DNA of 64,000 nt from Hemileia vastatrix (Eukaryota > Basidiomycota > Pucciniomycetes > Pucciniales > Zaghouaniaceae): positions 27,212,501 to 27,276,500 of the forward strand of contig JASXTE010000015.1 of the NCBI GenBank assembly GCA_030280995.1, in the 5' to 3' direction. This document shows, piece after piece, positions 11,797-24,865 of this stretch. Both the position numbers and the translations under genes were made by a program. How positions within the stretch are numbered: the stretch's first letter is position 1; every line of letters starts with the position of its first letter. The notes beneath the pieces were generated by a model. The model was not told the DNA's origin, ran no database searches, and saw only the letters and a list, made by a program, of their open reading frames with translations.

Positions 11797-12651
11797 TCAT
11801 TTAAAAATGTTGGGAAGTGGTTGGAAAGCTGTTGGAAGGCTGTTGGGAGTTCATTGTGAAACCAGATTTAAATTAATTGGACAAAGATTTGGTAATCAGT
11901 TAGACCTAGGTTCAACCAAACTCAATCACAGGTTTCTTGGAGCTTGGTGATTACTTTGATTTTGAGCTGAGCACAGATTGAGCAAAGCTTGAACATATCA
12001 CTTAACATATCATAATATTCACTTTCCCATCTTGTGGAAAGCAAAATTTGATATTCGTTCTAAGAATATCTACATATATTTTCTTGCCAAGTTGGTAACA
12101 GAAGGTTAAACTGTAGTATCTCAATTATTACACTAGACTACATAGATATTTGATGAAACATACAATTCAAATCAATTTTAATATTATTGAGATCACCATA
12201 AGTGTCTGTCCAAAGACTTACAAAAAGTATGTTAGTATCAAGACATCGTTCTAGGTAGTAGTTTCAATTTGGATTTTGAACTGACATCTAAAGCATTTTA
12301 CTATTTGACAGAAACATAAATAAGTGTAATAAGAGTGAAATTATTCTATTTTGTGATTATAATGTAACAATAAAGCACATTTTTATTGAGAAAATTTTTC
12401 TTCCTCCACAAACCAAAATTTACTCTATAGGCTCAAGATTTATTTTTAAGCCATATTATTCATTTCAGTTATCATTGATTTACTTCAAATATTTATTAAA
12501 AAGATAATAATAATACATGTGAAAGAATTATGAGCTTAGCATAGCATATGCTAAAAAGTTATTTTGTCGTTTTATTCAAAACTGATTATTCAATTTTTGC
12601 TTCAATTCATCTTTTAACAACCACTATCTTCAGATACTATTCTTACTTAAT
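11797..12651. other. subterminal region, no gene
   Basis: 855 bp of AT-rich sequence. The first 60 bp hold several GTTGG motifs; the rest has no reading frame or repeat that I can support. It includes the upstream region of the SNF2 gene. Confidence 0.6.
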
Positions 12652-15080
12652 ATGTCAAGTCTCAGATGTGTTGAACAGTTCTCAATAACAATCGATCAAA
12701 TTTATATGAATGTAATTTCAAGATTTCAAAACTCACCGACCCCCACAATTTTACAGCGAGGCCATTCGAATGTTCATATTTTTGGACTATTTGAAGAAAG
12801 AAAACCAACCCTTGTCGGTAATCTTTCTCAAGTGCAGAGTCAGAACATTGGACGACTATTGGGTGACATTGGCTCTGGATCTCACCATTTAAACCAAAGA
12901 AGTGCCTTGAATCCTATGAAGCCTTTCTATTTTCATGCTTACTTGGTTCCAGTTTTTGGTAATCAGTATCAACTTTTGGGATGCCTCTTTTCTTCAAGTA
13001 CACTAATCAGTCTTGCTAAAGAAGCATTTTCTTCTGCTCAAATCGATTTATGTCCAATCCTGAACTACGACTCCACTATCTTTTTTAATATCCCGCATGT
13101 AATTTTTGAAGGCTCTTTCCAAATATCTCAGAGTACTCAAGATTGGAAAGCTGATCAACTTATCCAAGGAATCAAAACAGTTCTCAAAACACATCAACTT
13201 CAAGCAATAAATTTTATGATTGACAATGAACAAATGTTAAAGGAAAAGTTGGATATCATGTGGAGGCACCAGGACAACCATTGGCTTAGAACTGGATTCG
13301 ATGACTATAAAGATCAGTTTCCTAACAATCAATTAACGCCTGAAGGAAACGGGTCAATACTTGCTGATGATATGGGTTTGGGAAAGACACTTTCAACTCT
13401 TTCTCTTATAAGTGCAACTCAAGGTGAAGCAAGACAATTCCAGGTATCAGAAAATCAAGAAGGTATTAATCGGAGTTCAGCCACACTGATTATATGCCCC
13501 CTGGCAACACTATCGAATTGGATCAATGAAATAAGTGTGCACTTTGAAGATAATGCGCTTCCTTTCAAGGTTCTTTATGGGAAGGATTGTCAAAATACTA
13601 ATGTAAATGAGCTACAGGACACTGCTATTGTTTTAACGACCTATGAAATAGCTAGCCAAACGATGTCAAAAAATCAAAGCCAAAAAAAGATACTGGTGAC
13701 TCAAATGCTCTTTTGGTATAGAGTTGTTTTAGATGAAGCTCAGTTAGTGCCCATTTCTATATCTAAAACTTAAAACTTAATTTTTATAATCAATTTTTAT
13801 AAATATTCTTTTAGTTACATCAAAAATCCTTACTCGCAGAGGGCTCAAACAATATTTGACTTGGAATCCCAACACCGACTATGCTTGACTGGAACTCCAC
13901 TTCAGAACAGGCCCACTGACCTTCAAAGTCTCATATTTTTTCTTAGAATCGAAAAGTGGCAAGAAGACTGGTTATGGAAAAATTTCCTTTTTCCAGGTTT
14001 GCAAAAAGGAAAGGCTAATTCTATTAAATCAATCAATCACTTAATGAAAGTCATAAGCCTACATAGAACAAAGGATGCAATTTTTTCTCTTCCAAGAAAG
14101 ATTCAAAGGGGGATATTGGTTCAATTAGCAGATCCATGGAGGTCTAAACTTGATGTGCTTCAAGAAGGATTCACTGAGCGATATGGGCCCTCCAGAAGCA
14201 CTGACTTCCCTTGGGACTCATCTGAGTTTCTAAGAGAGCTGATGATTTTAAGAAAATTCTGCAACCATCCAATCTACGAAAATCTGGATGAAACTCCAAC
14301 TTTTGATTTCACCTGGCAGCATTCCGCAAAGATTTGTCATCTTATAGGCCACTTAAAAAACTTTTTGTCTGGTGAAAGGGGTATAAATTTTCCAAAAGCT
14401 GTTATATTCTCCAACTTTGCAGACTTTTTGCAGATGTAAGTGATTCTATAATGAATTGTTTTACAAAATTGTGCTGGCTTATTAAAAACAATTTTCTAAT
14501 ATTTCAAAATAGAATAAAAATGGCTTTAGATGACCACAATATTAGGTATACCCAGCTTACAGGTGAACTCAGCAGGACAAAGCGAGACAAAAATATGCAT
14601 GAATTCCATTTTAATAAAAATTGCCAAGTTTTGGTTGGAACGATTCAGGCTGCAGGAGTGGGTATAGATCTCAGGTGTGCTCAAAATGTATATATAATGG
14701 CGAGCTCAATGTCTTTTATTTCATATTAAGAACAAAAATATTAAATTTTTTATATGTTCAATGTTGAAATAGGAGCCAAATTGGAATCCAGAAGTTGAGC
14801 AACAGGCTGTTGATTGGCTGTATAGAATGGGGCAGCAAAATGAAGTAAATGTTTTGAATTATTTTGTACAAGGAAGTATAGAATTCAGCATGTATAAGAT
14901 TCAAAGGAAAAAAATGGAGCTAACAATGTAAGCCAAATTTCATTTCTATAAATTTTAATGATAATAGTAATCATTAAAATTATGTTTTTGTTTTCAAGGC
15001 TAAGTGTCCCAAACAGTGGAAATGAGGAGTATGAGTGTGCAAACCTATTATTAAGGGAGTTTGTCAATCACTCACATTAG
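12652..15080 (+). CDS. SNF2-family helicase-like ATPase (cargo gene)
   Basis: Five exons (12652-13742, 13815-14435, 14513-14699, 14773-14927, 14999-15080) sum to 2136 nt, a whole number of codons giving 711 residues. SNF2 motifs in order: ILADDMGLGKT with the Walker lysine at residue 245; LIICPLATLSNWINE; DEAH at 361-364, completed only by the first splice; RLCLTGTPLQNRPTDL; and in the C-terminal lobe VGTIQAAGVGIDL, EPNWNP and RMGQ. Such proteins move along DNA or remodel chromatin. It resembles the Rad5/Rad16 branch, but no RING finger is seen between the lobes. Intron 3 (14700-14772) appears to use a GC donor; the others are GT-AG. The gene is complete although the nearby transposase is damaged, which suggests recent function or selection. 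Start choice: first ATG of the open frame. Confidence 0.88.
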
Positions 15081-16040
15081 AGGAAGAAAGAATTTCAAGG
15101 AGAGCAGGTAAATTTATGGGATTTTGAGGATTTAAAAGTCTTAGTTGTTGAGGATTTAGAGATGCAAGATATAAGGGAGAATAACAGTCATTCGGCAAAC
15201 CCCGGGGGACATGAGAAGGATTAAGGTTAGGGGATAATGTTGAAACCAAACTGATTCTTTTGTACAAGGCCAAGTCCTTTAGCACACTTCCAGAGTAGGT
15301 TGAATTATCTCAAATATCAAAGTGTTGTTGGTCAAGATATTGTGCAACGTTAGAAAAATCTTCAGACCTCCATTGCATTAAGATACGTCTTAACGATCCA
15401 TCATTATCAATTTTGGTGTCTGAACAACACTTGATGTTTGTGAAAAGGTTGTGATAAGTTTCACAATGTGGAAGTTGTTTAAGAAGTTTAGTTCGGTTAA
15501 CTGAATTCTAAGAATCTTTGTTATTTGAAATAAAGGTCATTAATAAAAACGGTTGAAAAAAAAGGGATTTTCATACTTTTTTTTTATTCTATATTTATGC
15601 TTTCTCACTTTGATTATTTCTTGAGAGCTATGAGAATCCTTCCCAAGTCTTAATCTATCAGCATGACCTAAAAACCAATGGTGAAGAACTCCTATTTGAT
15701 TCGAGAAGCTAATTTGAGTTAAGTCAATTGGATATGCAATCAAATTATTGGTTTTTAAGGCATTGTCCCAGTGTTTAATGAGAATATTTGCCAAGACCTG
15801 GTTCCATTTGTCAAACCAATCTAGGTTCCAAGCGAAAGTTGATCCTGGGAAACCACACATGCGAAGGTGCTCAATAAAAGATTCACGGAAAATTGGTGGA
15901 AACTTTTCCGAAACCGCTGAATTTGATTCTGGATGAGGTAGTTCAAAGGCAATGTTGCAAGAATTCATGTTGAATGATGAAAATCTGTCTAATTGCTCTT
16001 CAGTAGGGTTTTGTTTCCATCCATTTGATTCTGGTGACAT
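15064..16040 (-). pseudogene. unrecognised cargo gene, two exons, one in-frame stop
   Basis: Minus-strand frame starting at 16040 (MSPESNGWK). A phase-0 intron (15508-15608, GTGAGA donor, TTAG acceptor) joins exon 1 to a second exon. In frame, a TGA lies at 15310-15312, after which the same frame stays open to 15064, so the original C-terminus was probably longer; the TGA fits CGA to TGA in a TCGA context. A tryptophan-rich segment (WNQVLANILIKHWDNAL...GVLHHWFLGH) resembles part of the decayed gene at 57405-57617. I do not recognise the family. It is convergent with and slightly overlaps the end of the SNF2 gene, which suggests compact cargo packing. Confidence 0.6.
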
Positions 16041-17261
16041 ATCAAAAAGTGAATGACAAAAATTGTGTATAGATCTTCAAAAGTGAGAATTGAATGGAGG
16101 CAAAGTCTCATTAAAAATTCTATTAAGTGTTCTTGTGTTTGTGGGCAGGTTTCCATGAGGAAAGTAAGAGCTACTAGGGTTCATAAATAATTAGATTAAG
16201 AAAGTGTTCAATTAAATTAAACAAAGAGGAAGGATAAATTGTTGAGCTCCAAAACTTTATGATCAAAGTTGATTTAAGGAGAAATATCACAAAAATTAAG
16301 AATAAGAAATATTTCAACTTTATGGAATTATAATATGCATAAATTATATTTTTATATGCAACTTGAACTCAAAAGGAATGGTATAAAATAAAGAGAATGA
16401 TTATGTGATAAAAGCAGACTCATTTAAGAAACGGATTTTTTTTTCTTTTCAAAAAATTCTTCCACAAAAATAATTTGTTAAATGTGAGGCTATGTTCATT
16501 TTTTGATTACCAAAAAATTATTTTTGGTCCAATATGATAGTAATACATATTCTATTGAGTAATTTTTGTTCAACCTGAATAAATAGACTAGAGTGTCACT
16601 TCATCACATTTATGTATGAAAAGTTATACAAGGTTTCAGCTTTTATGTAATTCTTTAAGGTTTACACTTTTGTAGCATCTATTATTTGAGTATTTTTTAT
16701 TTTTTCTTTATAGAAAATTCTACCTAGTACAGACCAATTTTCAAAGTGAAAGAAATATGTTTGTGATTGTTTTTTACAAAATATTAACCTTATTTTTGGG
16801 TTTAACTTTGATTTTTGGGGTAATTTTTTAAATAATTATGTTAAAAATATGGATTACTTTTATTATAGTCCATAACTAAGAATTTTTATCAAAATAAAAT
16901 AATTATAGGGTAGTTAGATATAACTCAGAAGGCATTTGATAGAAAAATAATTAAGATGCTTGTGCGTACAACAGAATTTTTTCTATGATAGAAAATATTC
17001 TGATAAACATGCATGCATTGTTGTACAAATGCAGAGAGTATACAGAATACAAATAAAGTAGACTGCATAACTTTAAATTAATATATAATTTATCTGATTA
17101 AAAATTAAACATTTAAACTTAAATAATTTCAACACATATTCCATCATATTCTTTTGATAAAAAAATGTAGCGTATATTAGCTAGTGCCTTTCAAAAAAAA
17201 GGAATACCTTCAATCGGTAACTTCGAATAGCTAACTTATTCCTACAATTATCACAATTACA
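16041..17261. other. AT-rich intergenic region
   Basis: About 1.2 kb between the divergent unknown gene and the transposase. No supported gene, repeat or RNA is seen. It may hold both promoters. Confidence 0.55.
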
Positions 17262-20200
17262 ATGCCTCCATTTTTTCATGTATGTCAATTTCAAGATCTT
17301 GGATGTGTCAATAGAAAGTATCAAACTTCTTCTGGGTCCTTTGAAGTTGGTATGGCTTTCAAAAGCTCTAATTCTTATGCAAAACATCAAGAGGAAAGAA
17401 ATAGGAAGGCCCAGATGGTTATTTCTTCCAACAATCCACTTAACATTGGAAGTTCCAGCTCCACAGAAACAGTAAGCTGTATATCTATAGTTCAATGTGA
17501 GAATAAAAGTCTTTATGATGTTTCAATGATTTATTACATAGGGGCAGTTGCTATTGGGGGCAGAAGTATCTTCAACAGTCTCTAGAAACTCAAATCTTGG
17601 GGAACAGTATAGCCAAATAATTATGTGGCAGGCAGCAAAGCTTTCTCTTATTCATCATTTGAGCAAAGAAGGTTGTACTCAATTTTTGGATGAAGAAATT
17701 AAGAAGCTCAAACCTCTAGGTGATAGTGGAATACTGGATTCTGATAACATTGTCCGCCTGGTCCCACGCTTGATAGATACAGTTTTTAGTCGATTAAAGC
17801 TCAATCAATCATTTTTCACTAAAACATGCTGTCCTAAATGCTTTGCTCTTTATGAGTATAACTCTGAATCTCAACCATCTATACTATGTTGCAATCAACC
17901 GTTTCTTTCATCATCAAAGCGCTATTTAAAAATGTTTGGAGCAGGACAAATTGCAGTTAAATGTGATGAAAGGCTGTATTTGATGGAGGAACATCAAGAA
18001 CATGTAAAATACTTATCTCTTAAAACATTTCATCACCATTCTTTTATCGACTGGCTTAAGGAAAAGATCAAACTGTTCAAATTTGAGCTTCTGATTGAGA
18101 AGAAAACCCCTGTGGCAGAACGTGTAGAGTGTGATTTGATGAAGGATGTTTGTGATGGTTCAATTTGGAAAAACTTTCCCATAACCACTCCAGCTCTGGA
18201 TAGAAATGATGATGAATATACGATAACTTCAGGCAACTTAATTTTAACTTTATATGTCGACTGTTTTAGGCCTGGTGGAAATAGGATTGGAGGTCATCAG
18301 AAGTCTGTAGGCAATATTATGATGGTGTGTATGAACCTACCTCAAGAAGATAGATACAAAATGGAAAATCTTTTTTTGTATGCTATTATACCTGGACCAA
18401 CAGAACCCACAAGTGAACAGCTTAATCACCTTCTAAAACCACTGGTTAATGATCTACAAACTCTATGGGATGGTATATTGATTGAAAAGACACATCTTTA
18501 TCCAAGAGGCCGGAAATTAAGAGTTGCATTGTTCTCTTTGATAGGTGACATTCCTGCAATACAAAAATTGGCTGGCTTTTCGATTCACTCTGCAAAAATG
18601 TTCTGCTCTTTCTGTAATATCTCTAAAGATGAAATTAGTGAAAAGAATTTGGGAAATTTTTCATTATGGAATCATGAGGATCATATGTGCTGGGCAACAA
18701 AGTGGAAAAATTCTAAGTCACATTGGGAGCGTGTATCAATTGTTCAAAATCATGGGGCACGATGGAGTGAGCTGAATAACCTTGAATATTGGTGTCCAAC
18801 TGAATATTGCTCAATTGATGTTATGCATTCACATATGCTTGGCAACCTAAAAGATCACAGTCTAAGCTATTTTCAAATCCAAAATGCAGCAAAAGATCTA
18901 GAAAGAAAGCTGGAAAAGGATAAAAATTGGCATGTAAGAGAAGAAGATGATGATTTCTTTTCTGATACTTCACTGCACAAACATTTGAAAAAACGTAGAA
19001 GTAGCTTAAGCACCACGAATAATGATGATGATGATACAGGACACATGAGACAGCACAAGCGGCAAAGACGTACGAGTTCAAGACAGTCATCAAGTCATCA
19101 TGGACTAGATAATGAAGGATTAGGAACAAATCAATCAAGAAGCCAGAGTAGGTCATCCAGCTCCAAATTTATTCCTCCATATAGCGATTTGGCCTCAATA
19201 CAGTCTCACAGCAGTGACAGTAGGAATTCATTGTATAACTTAAGGCAAAGAAGCATTAGCATATCACAGAGTGAAGGATCTCACTCATCAAATGAGACAG
19301 CTAGAGATGAAGAAAATAAAAGGAAAGGTAAGGAGAAAGAAAATGAAGGTAGTAGTAATCCACAAATCACAGCAGCAGAGCTACAGGTTGTATGGAAGAT
19401 GATTGATCAAGTAAGAAGACCTTCCTGGCTAACACGAGTTCCAAAATCAGTAGGATCTAAAAAGGCAGGATCCCTCAAGGCAGCAGAATGGCACATGCTG
19501 TATACTCTCTACTTCCCTTTGTCACTTATACCCCTTTGGTTTGAAAAATTTAAAGAATCTGAATCTTTAGCTTCCTCAGCTGATAAACCAAGAGAATATT
19601 ATCTTCTCAAGTCACTTGTAACATTATGCTCGATCACCAATTTTTTGACATTAAAAAATATACAGACTAATGAGCTTAAAGATCTAGATCAATTTCTGTT
19701 AGAGTATTGTGAGTGCCTTGAAGAGGGTTGGAAGATATTAATGAAAAGCCAAATCTGCATATCACTCAACATTATCCTGAAATGATAAAGCGTCTTGGTC
19801 CACCATCAGGTACAGCTACTTGGTCTGGAGAGCGGGTGAATCATATTTTATCTGAAATTCCAAACAATCACCATCCACGCATGTAATGTTTGTAAGCAAT
19901 GATTTAAAAACTCAGCTATGCTAATTTATTAATATTTACCACAGGAGAGATACCGCTGACAATGCTCAAACATTGGTATTGGAAGTCTAGGGTATTAGAT
20001 CTTGGTGAAGCTGAAGATAATGATCAATGTGAGACTAAAAAAATCCATATTGATCTTGATAAACAAAACAAATGGATCCATCTAAGTATGGCATTATTTA
20101 CTAAATGGGTAAGGGCACGAATGGGAAAAGAAACTTCAAGACGGGCTTTGACACCATCGGAGAAAAGTGGGGATTGGGTAGTTGAGAATGTAGCAAGCAT

Positions 20201-20639
20201 ATTGATACATGGAAAGAGGTTTACTAGTTACCATCGACACATTGCTAATTCAACAATTGAATTCTACTATGGAAAAGATAGCCAGTTTGGGCAAATTGAT
20301 GATCTTTTCAGATCAAAGGAAGAGAATGATCAAATATATTTAATGGTAAGTCCTTTCAAAGAGCTCCGTCCAGAAGAAACATAAAAGGATCCCTATGAGC
20401 TTTTCCCACAAGTGCATTTTCGGTTAGTAAGAGTAGCCAAAGCAACTCAAATTGTGATTAAGAAAGATGCAATAATTGGACATGCAGCTACTGTCGAGCA
20501 CAAAAAAGGAATGTTTGGAATCAAAGACGAGGTTGTCACTGCCATTGGACTGCAGACAGTAGTGAGTGAAAAAATTAATCAAATTTATTTTCTGTTGACT
20601 AACATCTTTGTGTTAATTTGGGATTGGGGAAATTTGTAG
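17262..20639 (+). pseudogene. Plavaka-like (CACTA superfamily) transposase, damaged
   Basis: Exon 1 (17262-17471, 70 codons) has a Cys/His-rich N-terminus (CQFQDLGC...H) and joins in phase 0 over a 70-nt intron to the frame 17542-19785. Hallmarks of basidiomycete Plavaka transposases are present: LYVDCFRPGGNR (Asp 310), IIPGPTEPTSEQLNHLL, LIGDIPAIQKLAGF (Asp 406), a CSFC motif, RWSELNNLEYW and SIDVMHSHMLG (Asp 496), giving a likely catalytic triad. A low-complexity Ser/Arg/Asp insert covers 18900-19370. Damage: a frameshift near 19730-19738, an intron at about 19880-19945 whose frames do not join cleanly, and a TAA at 20382-20384 with coding continuing after it. It would cut and move the giant element; as it stands it is probably inactive, so movement would need a helper copy. 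Confidence 0.88.
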
Positions 20640-21065
20640 GATTGGTGATATTTGTAAATGGTGAAAGAAATAATTCAATGCTCGATTAAAAAATGCAATG
20701 CATCCAACTTACCTTATCATAAATCAGTGAACAATTACTTTGTTTGCTTTTATTGCGAGAGAACCCATGCTTTCAATGAGTCATTTTTATCTTAAATGTA
20801 AGAATGAAAGAAATAAAATCATGATAATGAGAAATATGATAAAATTTTTACTTAATGAATGATCTTCTTGCTCATTCATCTACTATAAATAGTTTGACCT
20901 TCCAACTTTAGCTGATAGCTATATATTATTCACTTTATTTTTTGACAAGAGAACATACAAGTTTACAAGACTATATACATAGTATCTTTTTTTACTTTAG
21001 ATTTGATAGGTATAAATTTTAACAACTGATTATTTTTATTTTATTTTATTTTATTACAGTTCATT
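20640..21065. other. intergenic, possible transposase tail
   Basis: The first 50 bp may continue the transposase after an intron that ends near 20639 (donor-like GTGAGT at about 20560). The rest is AT-rich with no gene. Confidence 0.4.
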
Positions 21066-22709
21066 ATGGATGATAATTTTGAAGGGATGTCTGTTGACCC
21101 AACCGATTCTGATTGTTTTCCGCCTCAACATACTAATACTGGAAATAATCCTCCACCACCCTCTGCTGATCCACCTCCAGATGAATCTCAATCTGTACCA
21201 CCTAATCCCAATCCAGGCGAAGAGTCTCATTCAGAACCAAGAAATTTTAATCCCAATCATCCTTCTGCTTCTGAAAGTGCTGATCAGCAAGCTGATCAGC
21301 TAGGAAGAGATTGGGCTAGTGAAGTATTGAGGGAATTTTTCGGAGACCAATCATCATCTGCTCAGCCTAACCAAGGAGCAAGCACAAGTGGAGCAGGTAA
21401 GTCAAATTTGTAGTGTATTCTTTTATTGAAAAATAACCAATTTAATTAACTTATTTGAATTGTTAGTGAATCCCTCAATCATTATGGGTATCAGTGATTA
21501 CCACAGACTCAATTCAGCAGAGTCTCATGAGCGAGAACGGGGGTTAAGGGCTGTAAGAGGCTTAGTTAGAAGGAATGATGTTCCCAGGAGCTCGGACAGT
21601 CTAAATAGAAATATTTACCACTTTCTGAAGTATTGTCTTGGGGGACCAACACAAATAACAAAATATCCTGCCAGCCCAACACCTTTGGAGATTGAAAATT
21701 GGAAATCTTGGAACCAATTCAAACTGTCCTAACCCAAGTCCAATCTTCTAACCGTGCCAATTCTGCAGCTGATTGACAATTTCTGATAACCAATTCTATA
21801 GCCTTCTTGCGATCCAAAATTCGACTACCCGAATTTTTTCCAGCACCTGAGCCTCGAGGACTAAAAGGAGGAGCACCGATCCCACTTTCTGTCAAAAGAA
21901 ACTTAGAGCGTGAATTGCAAGAAAAAGGTTTTCGGAAATTCGCGTTTGATTGGACTTGCCGTGATTTTTCAGAATCAACTTGGAATCAAGTCATGGGAAG
22001 CATAGTATGCGACCACTGTACCAGATGGCTCACCACCTTGAATACAATCGATCAGTCAAAGCTTCAGTTCACTCAATGTGTTATTGAGAAATGGGTAGTT
22101 AATAAGGGGAAGGAGATGATAAGGTTGTTTGGGCAAGAAGAGGAAAGGGTAGCAAGAGAAAAGATCGAAAAGAGGGCAAGGGCACAAGTAAAACATTATT
22201 GGACCAAGGTAAGTCTTTTATTTTACTTTGCTTTTTGTTATTATGAAGCTGATTTAGTTGGAATTCAGATTGCTAGTGCACGCTACAAGTTAGCAAGAGA
22301 TCTCTGCAGTGATGTGCCAGGTTTTGTTGTGCTTTTTCATGATACTAGGTGCATCTCTGATATCAAGGAAGGCCCAGCACCAGTCCCAACTGCACCTATC
22401 CGAGCTATTCCTGGATGGCAAAATCCTGAACTCAATGATTTGTTTAAAAAAATGGATAAGATGATTCAGGACATAGCCCATACACCAGCTCAAAGAAAAT
22501 CAGCATTAAAAACATATTCACGGTCATCAGAAAGGACAGTTGCACAAAATGGTATATTCAATGTTCCCAAATACCTCCCCAAGAATTGCTATTCAGCAAC
22601 ATTTTTGCAAGGATTATCTGTGAATGAACGTGAGTCACTTGGGGTTGGATCTGATATTGAACTGGTAAAGATTCGGGAATCAATTAATAGAGCATCAACA
22701 TCATCATAA
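21066..22709 (+). pseudogene. transposase-linked companion gene of unknown function, damaged
   Basis: Exon 1 (21066-21396) encodes an acidic, Pro/Ser-rich N-terminus and joins over a 70-nt intron to 21467. The frame shifts near 21705-21714, meets a TGA at 21774-21776 (TCGA context) and then runs open to 22709 apart from a 60-nt intron (22209-22268). The middle has a Cys-containing segment (VCDHCTRW), the Lys/Arg/Glu-rich helix RVAREKIEKRARAQVKHYW, then IPGWQNPELNDLFKKMD and a Pro/Asn segment (LPKNCYSATFL). A similar order of features occurs in uncharacterised basidiomycete proteins, from memory and unverified. The position right after the transposase suggests a second transposition protein, but no function is shown. 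Confidence 0.55.
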
Positions 22710-22925
22710 CTTAGGTATAACGGTGATCTTCTGTGTAATATAGCTATCTTATATTGAATTTTATGTATTCTGTTTTTTTTTCAAAGCAGCTTGGTAAATG
22801 TTATAAAGTGATATTGAGAGAGAGTAACATTTTATTTAAGAAAAACAAATAATGTATGAGATATAAAAATGTATTTTCAACAAATTGATGGTCCATACCT
22901 CTTTATGTCACATTTATGTATCCAT

Positions 22926-24865
22926 ATTAATTTCAATCGAATTTAATGTTGACCCATACATAGTGAATACACGCTATTCCACTCATACTTGCCAGGCATT
23001 GCTACCATTAAATATGCCAGTATCAAAAATTAATTTCGATCAAAATTAATGAGCATGATAATCATGAATTTCTGGAGTCAACTGCTTATTTTTATGCATG
23101 GTGCCTTGCCAACATTAATTTCAATCGAAATTACTTTTGATACTGGCATATTGCATGGTGTCTATTCCTGGAAAGTGTAAGTGGCATAGTGTGTATTCAT
23201 TACGTATTGGTCAGCATTAATTTCAATAGAATTTAATATTGACATTTTCATATTGAACCCAAACCAGCAAACAAACCAAAAAATTCTTCATAAAACTGCT
23301 CATTAATTTCGATCGAAATTAGTGAGCACCATATACATATTGAATGGTAGTTATATCTGGTGTGTGTAAGTTGTAAAGCTTGTGTTCAATGTTTATTGGT
23401 CAACATTAATTTTGATTGAAATTAATATTAATGTGTAAATGATATTTACATGCTCAATATGCATTGTAATGTGTTTACTTAAGAATAGAGTGCCCTACTT
23501 TTCATCTTACATAAAAATGCTTGGTGGCATGTCAAATTCAATTTTTATTAAAATTAATGTTGACATGTTACCATGCATAACAGTAAGCAACTGACTGAAT
23601 AAATTGATGATAATCATGAACCTTAATTTCGATCGAAATTAATGTTGCCAAGTGCAGATTGAAAAAAAGCTATGCCACTTACACTAGCCAGGCATATTTA
23701 CTATTTATTATGTATTGGTCAACATTAATTTTTATAGAAATTAATATGGATATGTAAATTTTATATTTACCCTCAACATGTATAGTAAATTTCAATACTT
23801 AAAAATACTTGCCGTCCTTTACATGTCATGCAAAAAAGCATTATATCATTTCAACATTAATTTTGATCTAAATTAATGTTGGCATGCCATTATGCATTGA
23901 AACAACTAACTGACTGAAAAAGTTCATGATCAAAATGCTCATTAATTTTGATCAAAATTAATGTTGACCAATACATATTGAATATAAGTAATCTCCGCTT
24001 ACTCAGACCAGATATAACTACCATTCAATATGTATATGGTCAGCCTTAATTTCTATCGAAATTAATGGGAAGTTTTATGAAGAATCTTCTGAGTTGTTTT
24101 CTGGCTTGGGTTCAATATGCAAATGTCAACATTAAATTCGATCGAAATTAATGTTGACCAATACATAATGAATACACACTATGCCACTTACACTTTCCAG
24201 GCATATATACATGAAATATGCCAGTATCAAAAGTAATTTCGATCGAAATTAATGTTGGCAAGGCACCATGCATAAAAATAAGCAGTTGACTCCAGAAATT
24301 CATGATTATCATGCTCATTAATTTCGATCGAAATTAATTTTTGATACTGGCATATTTAATGGTAGCTATGCCTGGAAAGTGTAAGTGGCATAGCATGTAT
24401 TCATTATGTATTAGTCAACATTAATTTCGATCGAAATAAATATGGACATGGACTATGCATAAAATTCCTATAAGTATAGGTAAGCTAAGCAGTTAGATAA
24501 ACTGGTTTGATCAAGTACACCATATAAAAATTGATGTTTTAATGCCTTGGTTAATTTCGATCAAAATTAATTTTAAGCCATGCATGTTGAATTTTATCTA
24601 TGTCTGTGTAGTCCATGTGAAATGGCTTGTATTCAATATGCAGGGGTCTATATTAATTTGGATTGAAATTATGAGGTTCATTGCCTCATAAATTTGATGG
24701 TTTCTGTCAGTGTTTCATGCATGGTGCCATATGATACTTGTTGATTCCTATCAAAATTAATTTCAACACCAATATATTGAATACAAACCATGGCACTTAC
24801 AGTACTTGGTCATAGCTAAAATTCAATATGCTAGTCTCAAAATTAATTTCAATAGAAATTAATCA
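22926..24865. repeat. array of about 20 palindromes centred on TCGATCGA
   Basis: About every 100 bp there is a copy of the palindrome TTAATTTCGATCGAAATTAA or a variant (for example near 23285, 23625, 24130, 24235, 24315, 24420). Variants mostly change the central CG to TG or CA (TTTTGATCAAAA, TTTCAATCGAA). The spacers also form inverted repeats: the flank TGGAAAGTGTAAGTGGCATA appears on both strands, and the block 22926-23220 is repeated in inverted form at about 24120-24430. No ORF is present. It is not a CRISPR array because spacers are related to each other. Confidence 0.9.

Noticed and set aside
22926..24865. CRISPR-like array of regularly spaced repeats
   Set aside because: The repeats are long palindromes, the spacers are related to each other, and the sequence is eukaryotic.
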